A stretch of 26,741 nucleotides of DNA from contig JAPSFS010000016.1 in assembly GCA_035063785.1 (NCBI GenBank), positions 1 to 26,741 of the forward strand, read 5' to 3'. The stretch's first letter is position 1, and each line of letters starts with the position of its first letter. Shown here piece after piece: positions 1 through 7,544 of the stretch. Source of the DNA: Comamonas_C sp026954015 (lineage in GTDB: Bacteria > Pseudomonadota > Gammaproteobacteria > Burkholderiales > Burkholderiaceae_C). Below the pieces are notes generated by a model. It was not told where the DNA came from and did no database searches. It saw only the letters and a program-made list of their open reading frames with translations. A program made the translations under genes and the position numbers.

Positions 1-133
1 TGGCTTCACCGCCGAACTTCTTCGACAGCACCGTGGCTATGGCCGCCGTCAGCGTCGTCTTGCCGTGGTCCACGTGACCGATCGTGCCCACGTTCACGTG
101 GGGCTTGGTGCGTTCAAACTTACCTTTTGCCAT
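1..133 (-). CDS. tuf: Elongation factor Tu, 5' end only (partial)
   Basis: Read on the minus strand from ATG at 133, the sequence gives MAKGKFERTKPHVNVGTIGH followed by VDHGKTTLTAAIATVLSKKFGGEA. This is the N-terminus of EF-Tu with the GTP-binding P-loop GHVDHGKT. EF-Tu carries aminoacyl-tRNA to the ribosome in a GTP-dependent manner. Only about 44 codons lie in the window; the rest continues past base 1. A GGAG ribosome-binding site sits a few bases upstream of the ATG. The gene lies 70 bp downstream of tRNA-Thr in the same direction, the usual tRNA-tufB arrangement of proteobacteria, so it is probably co-transcribed with the three tRNAs. Confidence 0.97.
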   Translation of the reverse strand, partial: MAKGKFERTKPHVNVGTIGHVDHGKTTLTAAIATVLSKKFGGEA

Positions 134-203
134 TGTCAGACTCCGAGAAATTTGTCAACTCGATACTGTCCATCCGCCTGCGCCTCGGCAGATTGCCAAA
201 CCT

Positions 204-278
<75 letters not shown>

Positions 279-313
279 ATGAAATCGACCACATGCGCGT
301 TTGACCAGTTTCG

Positions 314-387
314 TGGAGCGGGAGACGGGAATCGAACCCGCGTCATTAGCTTGGAAGGCTAAGGTTCTACCATTGAACTACTCCCGC
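314..387 (-). tRNA. tRNA-Gly (anticodon TCC)
   Basis: The 74-nt minus-strand cloverleaf has acceptor stem GCGGGAG/CTCCCGC, anticodon stem TTAGC/GCTAA with loop CTTCCAA (anticodon TCC), T-loop GTTCGATTC and an encoded CCA. It sits between tRNA-Tyr and tRNA-Thr in the tRNA-tuf operon. Confidence 0.97.
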
Positions 388-450
388 GCGCGCCCGGCCT
401 GTGCCCGGCGCCCGCAAGCGCGATTCCGACGCCTTCAACTTCCACAAATC

Positions 451-536
451 TGGTGGAGGGGATTGGATTCGAACCAATGTAGGCGTAAGCCAACAGATTT
501 ACAGTCTGCCCCCTTTAACCACTCGGGCACCCCTCC
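451..536 (-). tRNA. tRNA-Tyr (anticodon GTA)
   Basis: The 86-nt class II tRNA has a long variable arm. The acceptor stem is GGAGGGG/CCCCTCC, the anticodon loop CTGTAAA contains GTA, the T-loop is GTTCGAATC, and CCA is encoded. It is the first gene of the tRNA-tuf operon. The E. coli equivalent has an additional tRNA-Thr upstream; none is seen here. Confidence 0.97.
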
Positions 537-548
537 GCGCAATCGTGC

Positions 549-554
549 ATTGTA
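549..554 (-). promoter_or_regulatory. Candidate -10 box of the tRNA-Tyr-Gly-Thr-tuf operon
   Basis: TACAAT on the minus strand ends 12 bases before the first base of tRNA-Tyr, which places the transcription start about 5 bases before the mature tRNA. An AT-rich AATTTT lies 16 bases further upstream but matches the -35 consensus poorly. No other -10-like sequence is closer to the tRNA. Confidence 0.55.
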
Positions 555-740
555 GCATTTTTCGCGGCTGAAAATTGGGCTGGGCCAGCCGTGCTGCCGC
601 CGGGTGCTGCCTGCCACGCCCTGATGGTTCCGCCCCGGTCTGACGGGGGTGCAAGCGGGTCCTTCCGGGCCGGTTGCGGATCGCTGGCAGGGTCGATCGG
701 CAACCGCCCCAATAATGATGAAATATAGGTGTTTTCCCTA

Positions 741-769
741 GAGACAGGCAGTGTGTCAGACCCTATAGT
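741..769 (+). promoter_or_regulatory. Sigma70-like promoter of the aromatic-acid operon
   Basis: The -35-like hexamer GAGACA (741-746) is followed by a 17-base spacer and then the -10-like hexamer TATAGT (764-769). This predicts a start near base 776, about 29 bases before the ATG of the enoyl-CoA hydratase. The region is clearly more AT-rich than its surroundings. The -10 box is overlapped by the palindrome at 767-791. Confidence 0.6.
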
Positions 770-791
770 TGTTTATATTTGATAAACAACT
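767..791. promoter_or_regulatory. Perfect inverted repeat, probable repressor operator
   Basis: AGTTGTTTAT and ATAAACAACT form a perfect 10-bp inverted repeat separated by ATTTG. It covers the end of the -10 box and the predicted transcription start, and ends 13 bases before the start codon. Size, symmetry and AT-rich half-sites fit a dimeric TetR- or MarR-family operator. Hydroxycinnamate-type operons are often controlled by MarR-type repressors that respond to the CoA ester. No regulator gene lies in the window, so the partner is unknown. An mRNA hairpin is a less likely alternative. Confidence 0.6.
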
Positions 792-804
792 GATACGAGC
801 TGCC

Positions 805-1596
805 ATGCCCGCCACCTCCTCCGAACTCTCCGTGACACTCGCCGGCAAGCGCAAGCAGGTGGCTGTCGTGCGCCTGATGCGTGCCGCCAAGCGCAATGCG
901 GTCTCGGACGGGCTGGTCGCCGCGCTGCGCGACGCCTTCCAGAACCTGCCCGCGCCGGCGCGCGCCGTGGTGCTTGACGGCGACGGCGAGCATTTCAGCG
1001 CGGGGCTGGATCTTTCCGAGCTCAAGGAGCGCGACGCGGGTGAGGGCGTGATGCACTCGCGCAGTTGGCACGCGGCGCTCAACGCGATCCAGTTCGGCAC
1101 CGTGCCAGTGGTGGCCGCGCTGCATGGGGCGGTGATCGGTGGCGGGCTGGAGCTGGCGGCCTCGGCGCACATCCGCGTGGCCGACACCACGTCGTTCTAT
1201 GCGCTGCCCGAGGGCTCGCGCGGCATTTTCGTCGGTGGCGGCGGTTCGGTGCGCATACCCAGGCTGATTGGCGTGGCGCGCATGACCGACATGATGATGA
1301 CCGGCCGGGTCTACAACGCCGAAGAGGGCGAGCGCCTGGGGTTCGCGCAGTACCTCGTGCCCGAAGGCCAGGCGTTCGCCAAGGCGATGGAGCTGGCCGA
1401 GCGCATTGCCACCAACGCGCCGCTGACGAATTACGCGCTGATGCACGCGTTGCCGCGCATCGCCGAGCAGCCGGCCGACCATGGATTGATGACCGAGGCC
1501 CTGATGGCTGCCATCGCGCAGTCCGCGCCCGAGGCCAAGGCGCGCGTGCGCGACTTCCTCGCGGGCAAGGCGGGCACCAAGGTGAAGAAGGCTTGA
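805..1596 (+). CDS. Enoyl-CoA hydratase / crotonase-family protein of an aromatic-acid operon
   Basis: This 263-residue crotonase-fold protein would hydrate the double bond of the CoA ester made by the ligase encoded next. The oxyanion-hole segments are visible as FSAGLDL (about 64-70) and VIGGGLELA (110-118). Glu116 and Glu136 are 20 residues apart, as are the two catalytic glutamates of rat mitochondrial enoyl-CoA hydratase (Glu144/Glu164). ATG 805 was preferred over a TTG at 769, because the TTG lies within the operator palindrome and adds residues without family resemblance. The Shine-Dalgarno is weak. It is the first gene of the operon and the ligase follows 28 bp later. Substrate is inferred from context; a feruloyl-CoA hydratase/lyase activity is an alternative. 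Confidence 0.88.
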   Translation: MPATSSELSVTLAGKRKQVAVVRLMRAAKRNAVSDGLVAALRDAFQNLPAPARAVVLDGDGEHFSAGLDLSELKERDAGEGVMHSRSWHAALNAIQFGTVPVVAALHGAVIGGGLELAASAHIRVADTTSFYALPEGSRGIFVGGGGSVRIPRLIGVARMTDMMMTGRVYNAEEGERLGFAQYLVPEGQAFAKAMELAERIATNAPLTNYALMHALPRIAEQPADHGLMTEALMAAIAQSAPEAKARVRDFLAGKAGTKVKKA

Positions 1597-1624
1597 GCAG
1601 CCCGTGCGGCCATAGGAGACGACG

Positions 1625-3498
1625 ATGAGCAACCCGAAATTCCGCCCACTGACCTTTGGCGTGACGCGCGTCACGGTGCGCGATGCGGCGGACGGCGTGC
1701 AGTACCTGGCGGCGGAGCAGCCGCTCGCGGCGTTCGACACCCGCATGTCCGACGCGCTTGCGCGCTGAGCGCGCGAGACGCCCGATGCCACGTTCCTGGC
1801 GCAGCGCGTGCGCGCGACCGACGGGAGCCTGGGTGACTGGCGGCGCGTGAGCTACGCGCAGGCGCTGGAGGCCGCGCGGCGCATCGGCCAGGCGCTGCTT
1901 GCGCGGGGCCTCTCGCCCGAGCGGCCGGTGATGATCCTGAGCGAGAACGGGCTGGAGCATGCGCTGATCGCGCTCGCCTGCCTGTGGATCGGCGTGCCCT
2001 GGGCGCCGATCTCGCCGCCGTATTCGATCGTGAGCAAGGATTTCGGCAAGCTGCGCCACATCATGGCGACGCTCACCCCCGGCCTCATCTGGGCCGAGGA
2101 TGGCGCGCGCTACGGTGCGGCGATCGCGGCCACTGCGCCGCAGGGCGCGGAGCTGGTGCTCTCGCGCGGGCTCGATGCGCCGGCGCTCGCGGGCCGCGCG
2201 GTCACGCCGCTGGCCGAGCTGCTGGCCACCGAGCCGACGCCCGCGGTCGATGCCGCGCAGGCCGCCACGGGGCCGGACACCATCGTCAAGTTCCTCTTCA
2301 CCAGCGGCTCGACCAAGAACCCCAAGGCGGTCATCAACACCCACCGCATGTGGTGCGCCAACCAGCAGCAGATGCGCCAGTCCATGCCCATCCTGACGGA
2401 GGAAAAGCCGGTGCTCGTGGACTGGCTGCCGTGGAACCACACCTTTGGCGGCAACCACAACTTCGGCATGGTGCTGGCCAATGGCGGCACGCTCTACATC
2501 GACGATGGCCGGCCCACGCCCGCGCTCGTCGGCGAGACGCTGCGCAACCTGCGCGAGATCGCGCCGACGCTGTACTTCAACGTGCCCACGGGGTTCGACG
2601 CGATCGCGCAGGCGATGAAGCACGACGCCGCGCTGCGCCGCAACCTGCTCTCGCGCGTCAAGATGTTCTTCTACGCCGGGGCGTCGCTGCCGCAATCCGT
2701 CTGGGATGCGCTCTCGGAAAGCGAAGAGGCCGAGCTCGGCGAGCGCATCGTCATGACCTGCGGCTTCGGCATGACGGAGTCGTCGCCCTACGGGCTGTTT
2801 CCCACGAGCCCCGACATCCGCGCCGGGGAACTGGGCGTGCCCACGCCGGGCATGGAATGCAAGCTCGTGCCGGTGGACGGCAAGATCGAGCTGCGCTACC
2901 GCGGCCCCAACATCACGCCCGGCTACTGGCGCGCGAGCGAGGCCACGGCCGAATCGTTCGACGCCGAAGGGTTCTTCTGCACCGGCGACGCCGTGCAATG
3001 GATAGACCCGCACGACCCGCACCAGGGCCTGCGCTTTGACGGGCGCATCGCCGAGGACTTCAAGCTCGTCACCGGCACCTTCGTGAGCGTCGGGCCGTTG
3101 CGCGCCCGGGCCATCGCCGCGGGTGCGCCCTACATCCAGGACGTGGTCGTCACCGGCCTGAACCGCAAGGAGGTGGGCGCGCTGGTGTTCACCACGGGGG
3201 CTGTGCGCACGCTCGCGGGCCTGCCGGCGGGTGCGCCACTGGCGGACGTGCTGCGCCACCCGGCGGTGGTCCGCCACTTCCAGGGCGTGGCCAACGAGCT
3301 GGCGCGCCACGCCACCGGCAGCGCGAGCCGCATCGCGCGCATGGTGCTGCTGGCCGATCCGCCCTCCATCGACCAGGGCGAGGTGACCGACAAGGGTTCG
3401 ATCAACCAGCGCGCGGTGCTCAAGGTGCGCGACGCGCTGGTGCAGGCGCTGTACGACGAGGCACCGGATGTTCTCGTCATCAAGCCAGGAGTGCCATC

Positions 3499-3502
<4 letters not shown>
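1625..3502 (+). pseudogene. fcs: Feruloyl-CoA-synthase-like acyl-CoA ligase with in-frame TGA at codon 48
   Basis: AMP-forming ligase that would activate hydroxycinnamate-type acids to CoA thioesters. A good AGGAG (1614-1618) lies 6 bases before ATG 1625, and the frame MSNPKFRPLTFGVTRVTV is typical of the family N-terminus. The frame meets TGA at 1766-1768 (codon 48, DALAR-stop-ARETPDATF) and then continues open for 577 codons to a TGA overlapping the thiolase start. The ATP-binding loop FTSGSTKNPKAV, the GFGMTESSPYG motif, YRGPNITPGYW and the FxTGDAVQW segment are intact. From memory of the family the interrupted position is usually Trp (TGG), so one base change would explain it. Repaired length is 625 residues. 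A restart at GTG 1808 would lack the first 61 residues and has no ribosome-binding site. A sequencing error is possible. Confidence 0.85.
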
Positions 3503-4746
<1,244 letters not shown>

Positions 4747-4756
4747 TTTACAAGCC

Positions 4757-4801
4757 AAATTGGCTTCCAGCGCTTGTGCAGCAAGCGCTGACAGCTATCA
4801 A
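4757..4801 (+). repeat. Dispersed palindromic repeat, copy 1 (intergenic)
   Basis: This is the best preserved copy of a 45-bp element repeated eight times in the window. It begins AAATTGGCTTCC, has a perfect 9-bp inverted repeat CAGCGCTTG / CAAGCGCTG around TGCAG (4768-4790), and ends ACAGCTATCAA. It fills most of the 71-bp gap between the thiolase and the dehydrogenase. The Shine-Dalgarno AAGGAG of the next gene follows directly (4804-4809). A stem-loop here could protect the upstream mRNA or modulate expression within the operon; that is inference. Confidence 0.85.
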
Positions 4802-4817
4802 CCAAGGAGTAACCACC

Positions 4818-5582
4818 ATGCAAATCCAGGGACAGGCGGCACTCGTGACCGGCGGCGGATCCGGCCTGGGCGAGGCCACCGCGCGCGAGCTGGCGCGCCT
4901 GGGGGCCAAGGTAGCGGTGCTCGACGTGAACCTGGAGCACGCGCGCACGGTCGCGTCCGAGATCGGCGGCATCGCCATCCAGACCGACGTGACCAGCGCC
5001 GAAGGCGTGCAGGCCGCCATCGAGCAGGCCGCCGCGGCGCACGGTCCGGCGCGCATCCTGATGCAGATCGCGGGCATCGGCACGGCCAAGCGCATCCTCG
5101 GCAAGGACGGCTCGCCCGCGCCGCTGGAAGACTTCGTGCGCGTCATCCACGTCAACCTCGTGGGCACCTACAACATGGCGCGGCTGTTTGCCGCCGCCGC
5201 TGCCCGCCTGGAGCCCATGGAAGACGGCGAGCGCGGCGCCATGGTGTTCACCGCCAGCGTCGCGGCCTTCGACGGCCAGGTGGGCCAGCAGGCCTACAGC
5301 GCGAGCAAGGGCGGTGTGGTCGGCATGACGCTGCCGATGGCGCGCGATCTGGCGCAGCACGGCATCCGCGTCTGCACCATCGCGCCGGGCCTGTTCAACA
5401 CCCCGCTGATGCGCACGCTGCCCGAGCCGGTGCAGGCGTCGCTTGCCGCGTCCATCCCCTTCCCCTCGCGCCTGGGCAAGCCCGAGGAGTTCGCGGAACT
5501 CGCCTGCCACATCGTCACCAACGGCCACCTCAATGGCGAGGTGATACGGCTCGATGGCGCCCTTCGGATGGCACCGCGATGA
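4818..5582 (+). CDS. Short-chain dehydrogenase, 3-hydroxyacyl-CoA dehydrogenase type
   Basis: The 254-residue classical SDR has the cofactor-binding motif TGGGSGLG (11-18) and Asp37-type acidic residue in AVLDVN, suggesting NAD preference. The catalytic Ser147, Tyr160 and Lys164 are present (TASVAAFDG, YSASKGG). The usual NNAG is replaced by QIAG, similar to the CAG seen in type II 3-hydroxyacyl-CoA dehydrogenases (HSD10-like). The likely role is oxidation of the 3-hydroxyacyl-CoA formed by the hydratase to the 3-keto form used by the thiolase. The start is fixed by AAGGAG at 4804-4809. The stop overlaps the thioesterase start by four bases. Confidence 0.88.
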   Translation: MQIQGQAALVTGGGSGLGEATARELARLGAKVAVLDVNLEHARTVASEIGGIAIQTDVTSAEGVQAAIEQAAAAHGPARILMQIAGIGTAKRILGKDGSPAPLEDFVRVIHVNLVGTYNMARLFAAAAARLEPMEDGERGAMVFTASVAAFDGQVGQQAYSASKGGVVGMTLPMARDLAQHGIRVCTIAPGLFNTPLMRTLPEPVQASLAASIPFPSRLGKPEEFAELACHIVTNGHLNGEVIRLDGALRMAPR

Positions 5583-5992
5583 GCAAGACCACCGTCTACG
5601 AGGTGAAGGTGATGTTTGGCGACTGCGATCCCGCCGGCATCGTCTTCTTTCCCAATTTCTGCAAGTGGATGGACGCCTCGTCGCTGGATTTTTTCCGCCA
5701 GTGCGGCGTGCCGCCGTGGCGCGAGCTGAAGGAGACGCACGGCATCATCGGCACGCCGCTGCTGGAGATCCACACCAGGTTCATGCGCCCCGCCACCTAC
5801 GGCGACGTGCTGCAGGTACACACCTGCGTCGAGTCGTGGGCGGCCAAAACCTTCGTGCACAAGCACGTGGTGACGAACGGCGACGTGTTGCTGTGCGAGG
5901 GGCGCGAGACGCGCGCCTTCTGCATCCACCCCGAAGGCGGACGCCTGCAGGCGATCCCGGTTCCCGATTTCATCAGGGAGCGCTGCGCGTAA
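5579..5992 (+). CDS. Acyl-CoA thioesterase, 4-hydroxybenzoyl-CoA thioesterase type
   Basis: This 137-residue hotdog-fold protein contains FGDCDPAGIVFFPNFCKWMD at its N-terminus. Asp17 falls at the same number and in the same GDCDPAG motif as the catalytic Asp17 of the Pseudomonas sp. CBS3 4-hydroxybenzoyl-CoA thioesterase. The later GVPPWRE, GTPLLE and FVHKHVV segments also align with that enzyme. It would release free (hydroxy)benzoate or vanillate after chain shortening. ATG 5579 overlaps the dehydrogenase stop (ATGA). The exact acyl group cannot be told from sequence. Confidence 0.88.
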   Translation: MSKTTVYEVKVMFGDCDPAGIVFFPNFCKWMDASSLDFFRQCGVPPWRELKETHGIIGTPLLEIHTRFMRPATYGDVLQVHTCVESWAAKTFVHKHVVTNGDVLLCEGRETRAFCIHPEGGRLQAIPVPDFIRERCA

Positions 5993-6046
5993 GCCGCGCG
6001 CCTGCTACCCATCTCGATTTTTCAACGCGCCATCCAGGAGACAACC

Positions 6047-7186
6047 ATGAAGCGCTTTCACCTCCAGGCCATTGTGGCCGCCGTCGCCGTTGCCGCCAGC
6101 GGCGCGGCCCTGGCCGACATCACCATTGGCGTCGTCGCGCCGCTGACCGGCCCGGCCTCGGGGCTGGGCATACCGGCGGGCAACCAGGTCAAGATCTGGC
6201 CCAAGGAGATCGCGGGCGAGAAGCTCAACGTCATCCTGCTCGACGACGCAAGCGACCCGACCAACGGCGTGAAAATCGCCAACAAGTTCGTCACGCAGGA
6301 CAAGGTGGACATCATCATGGGCTCGGTCGCGACGCCCGTGGCCGCGGCCGTGGCGCAGGTGACGGACGATGCGCACACGGTGCAGATCGCGTGGTCGCCG
6401 GTGGTCACGCCCGCAGGCAAGGACCACTGGCTGTTTCGCCTGCCGCAATCGAACGCGGTGATGGCCCACGCGGTGATCGAGCACATGAAGAAGCAGGGCA
6501 TCAAGTCCGTCGGCTTCCTCGGCTACAACGACGCCTACGGCGAGCCCTGGCTGCAGGCGTTCAAGCCGATGGCGGAGGCCGCGGGCATGACGTTCGGCCC
6601 CGTCGAGCGCTTCGCACGCGCCGACACCAGCGTGACCGGCCAGGCGCTCAAGCTGGTATCAGCCAACCCGCAGGCCATTCTGGTGGTCGCCTCGGGCAGC
6701 GGCGCGGCCATGCCTGAAGTGTCGCTGCGCGAGCGCGGCTACAAGGGCCTCGTCTACCAGACGCACGCGGCCGCCACCAGCGACCTGATGCGCGTGGGCG
6801 GCAAGGCGGTGGAAGGCACCTACGTGGTCTCCGGCCCTGCGGTGCTGGCCGAGCAACTGCCCGATGCCCACCCCTCCAAGGCTGAGGCGATCAAGTTCGT
6901 GGCGCAGTATGAGAAAGCCTACGGCCCCGGTTCGCGCAACCAGTTCGCCGGCCACGCCTACGACTCGATCATCGTGCTGGAAAAGGCCATCCCGATCGCG
7001 CTCAAGACCGCCAAGCCCGGCACGCCCGAATTCCGCGCCGCGCTGCGCGACGCCTTCGAGCACATGGGTCGCACCGTGCTGGCGCACGGCGTGCTGGACT
7101 GGACCGCCCAGGACCACTGGGGCTACACCAACGACACCGGCGTGATGATGAAGGTGGTCGACGGCAAGTTCGTCGTCGAAAAGTAA
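6047..7186 (+). CDS. ABC transporter periplasmic ligand-binding protein (LivK-type) for aromatic acids
   Basis: This 379-residue protein has a signal peptide (MKRFHLQAIVAAVAVAASGA, then ALA before DITIG) with likely cleavage after residue 23. The mature part starts ITIGVVAPLTGPASGLGIPA and contains IIMGSVATPVAAAVA and GFLGYNDAYGEPW, typical of type I periplasmic binding proteins of branched-chain amino acid/aromatic acid importers. AGGAG at 6036-6040 supports ATG 6047. It is the last gene of the aromatic-acid operon, so the ligand is probably the same acid class, as for CouP-like proteins of Rhodopseudomonas. No permease or ATPase subunit follows, so the rest of the importer must be elsewhere. 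Confidence 0.9.
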   Translation: MKRFHLQAIVAAVAVAASGAALADITIGVVAPLTGPASGLGIPAGNQVKIWPKEIAGEKLNVILLDDASDPTNGVKIANKFVTQDKVDIIMGSVATPVAAAVAQVTDDAHTVQIAWSPVVTPAGKDHWLFRLPQSNAVMAHAVIEHMKKQGIKSVGFLGYNDAYGEPWLQAFKPMAEAAGMTFGPVERFARADTSVTGQALKLVSANPQAILVVASGSGAAMPEVSLRERGYKGLVYQTHAAATSDLMRVGGKAVEGTYVVSGPAVLAEQLPDAHPSKAEAIKFVAQYEKAYGPGSRNQFAGHAYDSIIVLEKAIPIALKTAKPGTPEFRAALRDAFEHMGRTVLAHGVLDWTAQDHWGYTNDTGVMMKVVDGKFVVEK

Positions 7187-7191
7187 TCGGT

Positions 7192-7236
7192 CGAATCGGC
7201 CTCCAGCGCCCGCCAGACGGGCGCCGGGAGCTATGC
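7192..7236 (+). repeat. Dispersed palindromic repeat, copy 2, between convergent genes
   Basis: CGAATCGGCCTCCAGCGC begins this diverged copy, which ends GGGAGCTATGC. The inner inverted repeat GCGCCCG / CGGGCGC around CCAGA (7206-7224) is perfect although its sequence differs from copy 1, so the arms changed together. It lies 5 bp after the stop of the binding-protein gene, and the final CTA supplies the TAG stop of the opposing HTH gene. It may serve as a bidirectional mRNA 3'-end hairpin, but there is no T-run. Confidence 0.75.
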
Positions 7237-7533
7237 TTTCAGGTGGAAACGGCCGTGCATTTCCACCCCGAGACCGAAGACCGTGGCTTCCTGCTGAACG
7301 CGGTGCTGCAGGCCCCCGCGCGGGGCCTTGCGCAGCACCGTCGCGGCGTTTTCCATGCGCGTGAGCGCCGGCAGCAGCAGGCCCGCGCGAACGCACACCT
7401 GCTGCTGCGTCAGGCCCCGGTACGCGCGCCACGCCTTGGTGAGCCGCGCGTCGTGCGGCACGTCGGCCTCCACGACGTCCTGCGGGATGCCGTGGCCGTC
7501 CGGGATGGCCTGGGGTTCGGTGCGTGGGCGCAT
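7231..7533 (-). CDS. Small XRE-type helix-turn-helix protein, possibly degraded at its C-terminus
   Basis: This 100-residue frame follows the restriction-methylation gene by 11 bp. Residues about 20-70 (GIPQDVVEADVPHDARLTKA and WRAYRGLTQQQVCVRAGL, then TRMENAATVLRKA) resemble antitoxin-like XRE proteins, in which WREHLGLTQxEVAxRxGIS...QEN is typical. The recognition helix is poorly conserved (AGLLLPALT in place of GISQPAYA). After LRKA the usual TREKIAAALGI is missing and replaced by unrelated sequence that ends in a TAG inside repeat copy 2. The gene may therefore be frameshifted or decaying. No toxin partner lies next to it. A control protein for the neighbouring restriction enzyme is possible but unproven. 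Confidence 0.6.
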   Translation of the reverse strand: MRPRTEPQAIPDGHGIPQDVVEADVPHDARLTKAWRAYRGLTQQQVCVRAGLLLPALTRMENAATVLRKAPRGGLQHRVQQEATVFGLGVEMHGRFHLKA

Positions 7534-7544
7534 TGCAGGTTCCT

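Noticed and set aside
769..804. TTG at 769 as start of the enoyl-CoA hydratase
   Set aside because: It lies inside the -10/operator region before the predicted transcription start, and the extra 12 residues are not family-like; ATG 805 fits better.
1766..1768. TGA in the ligase gene as a selenocysteine codon
   Set aside because: The position corresponds to Trp in the family as I recall it, not to a catalytic Cys, it is far from the active site, and no hairpin like a SECIS element is evident just downstream.
1079..3310. Long open frame of 743 codons on the minus strand opposite the hydratase and ligase genes
   Set aside because: It is an antisense shadow produced by very GC-rich codon use; its Arg/His/Ala-rich composition matches no protein and the plus strand encodes clear enzymes.
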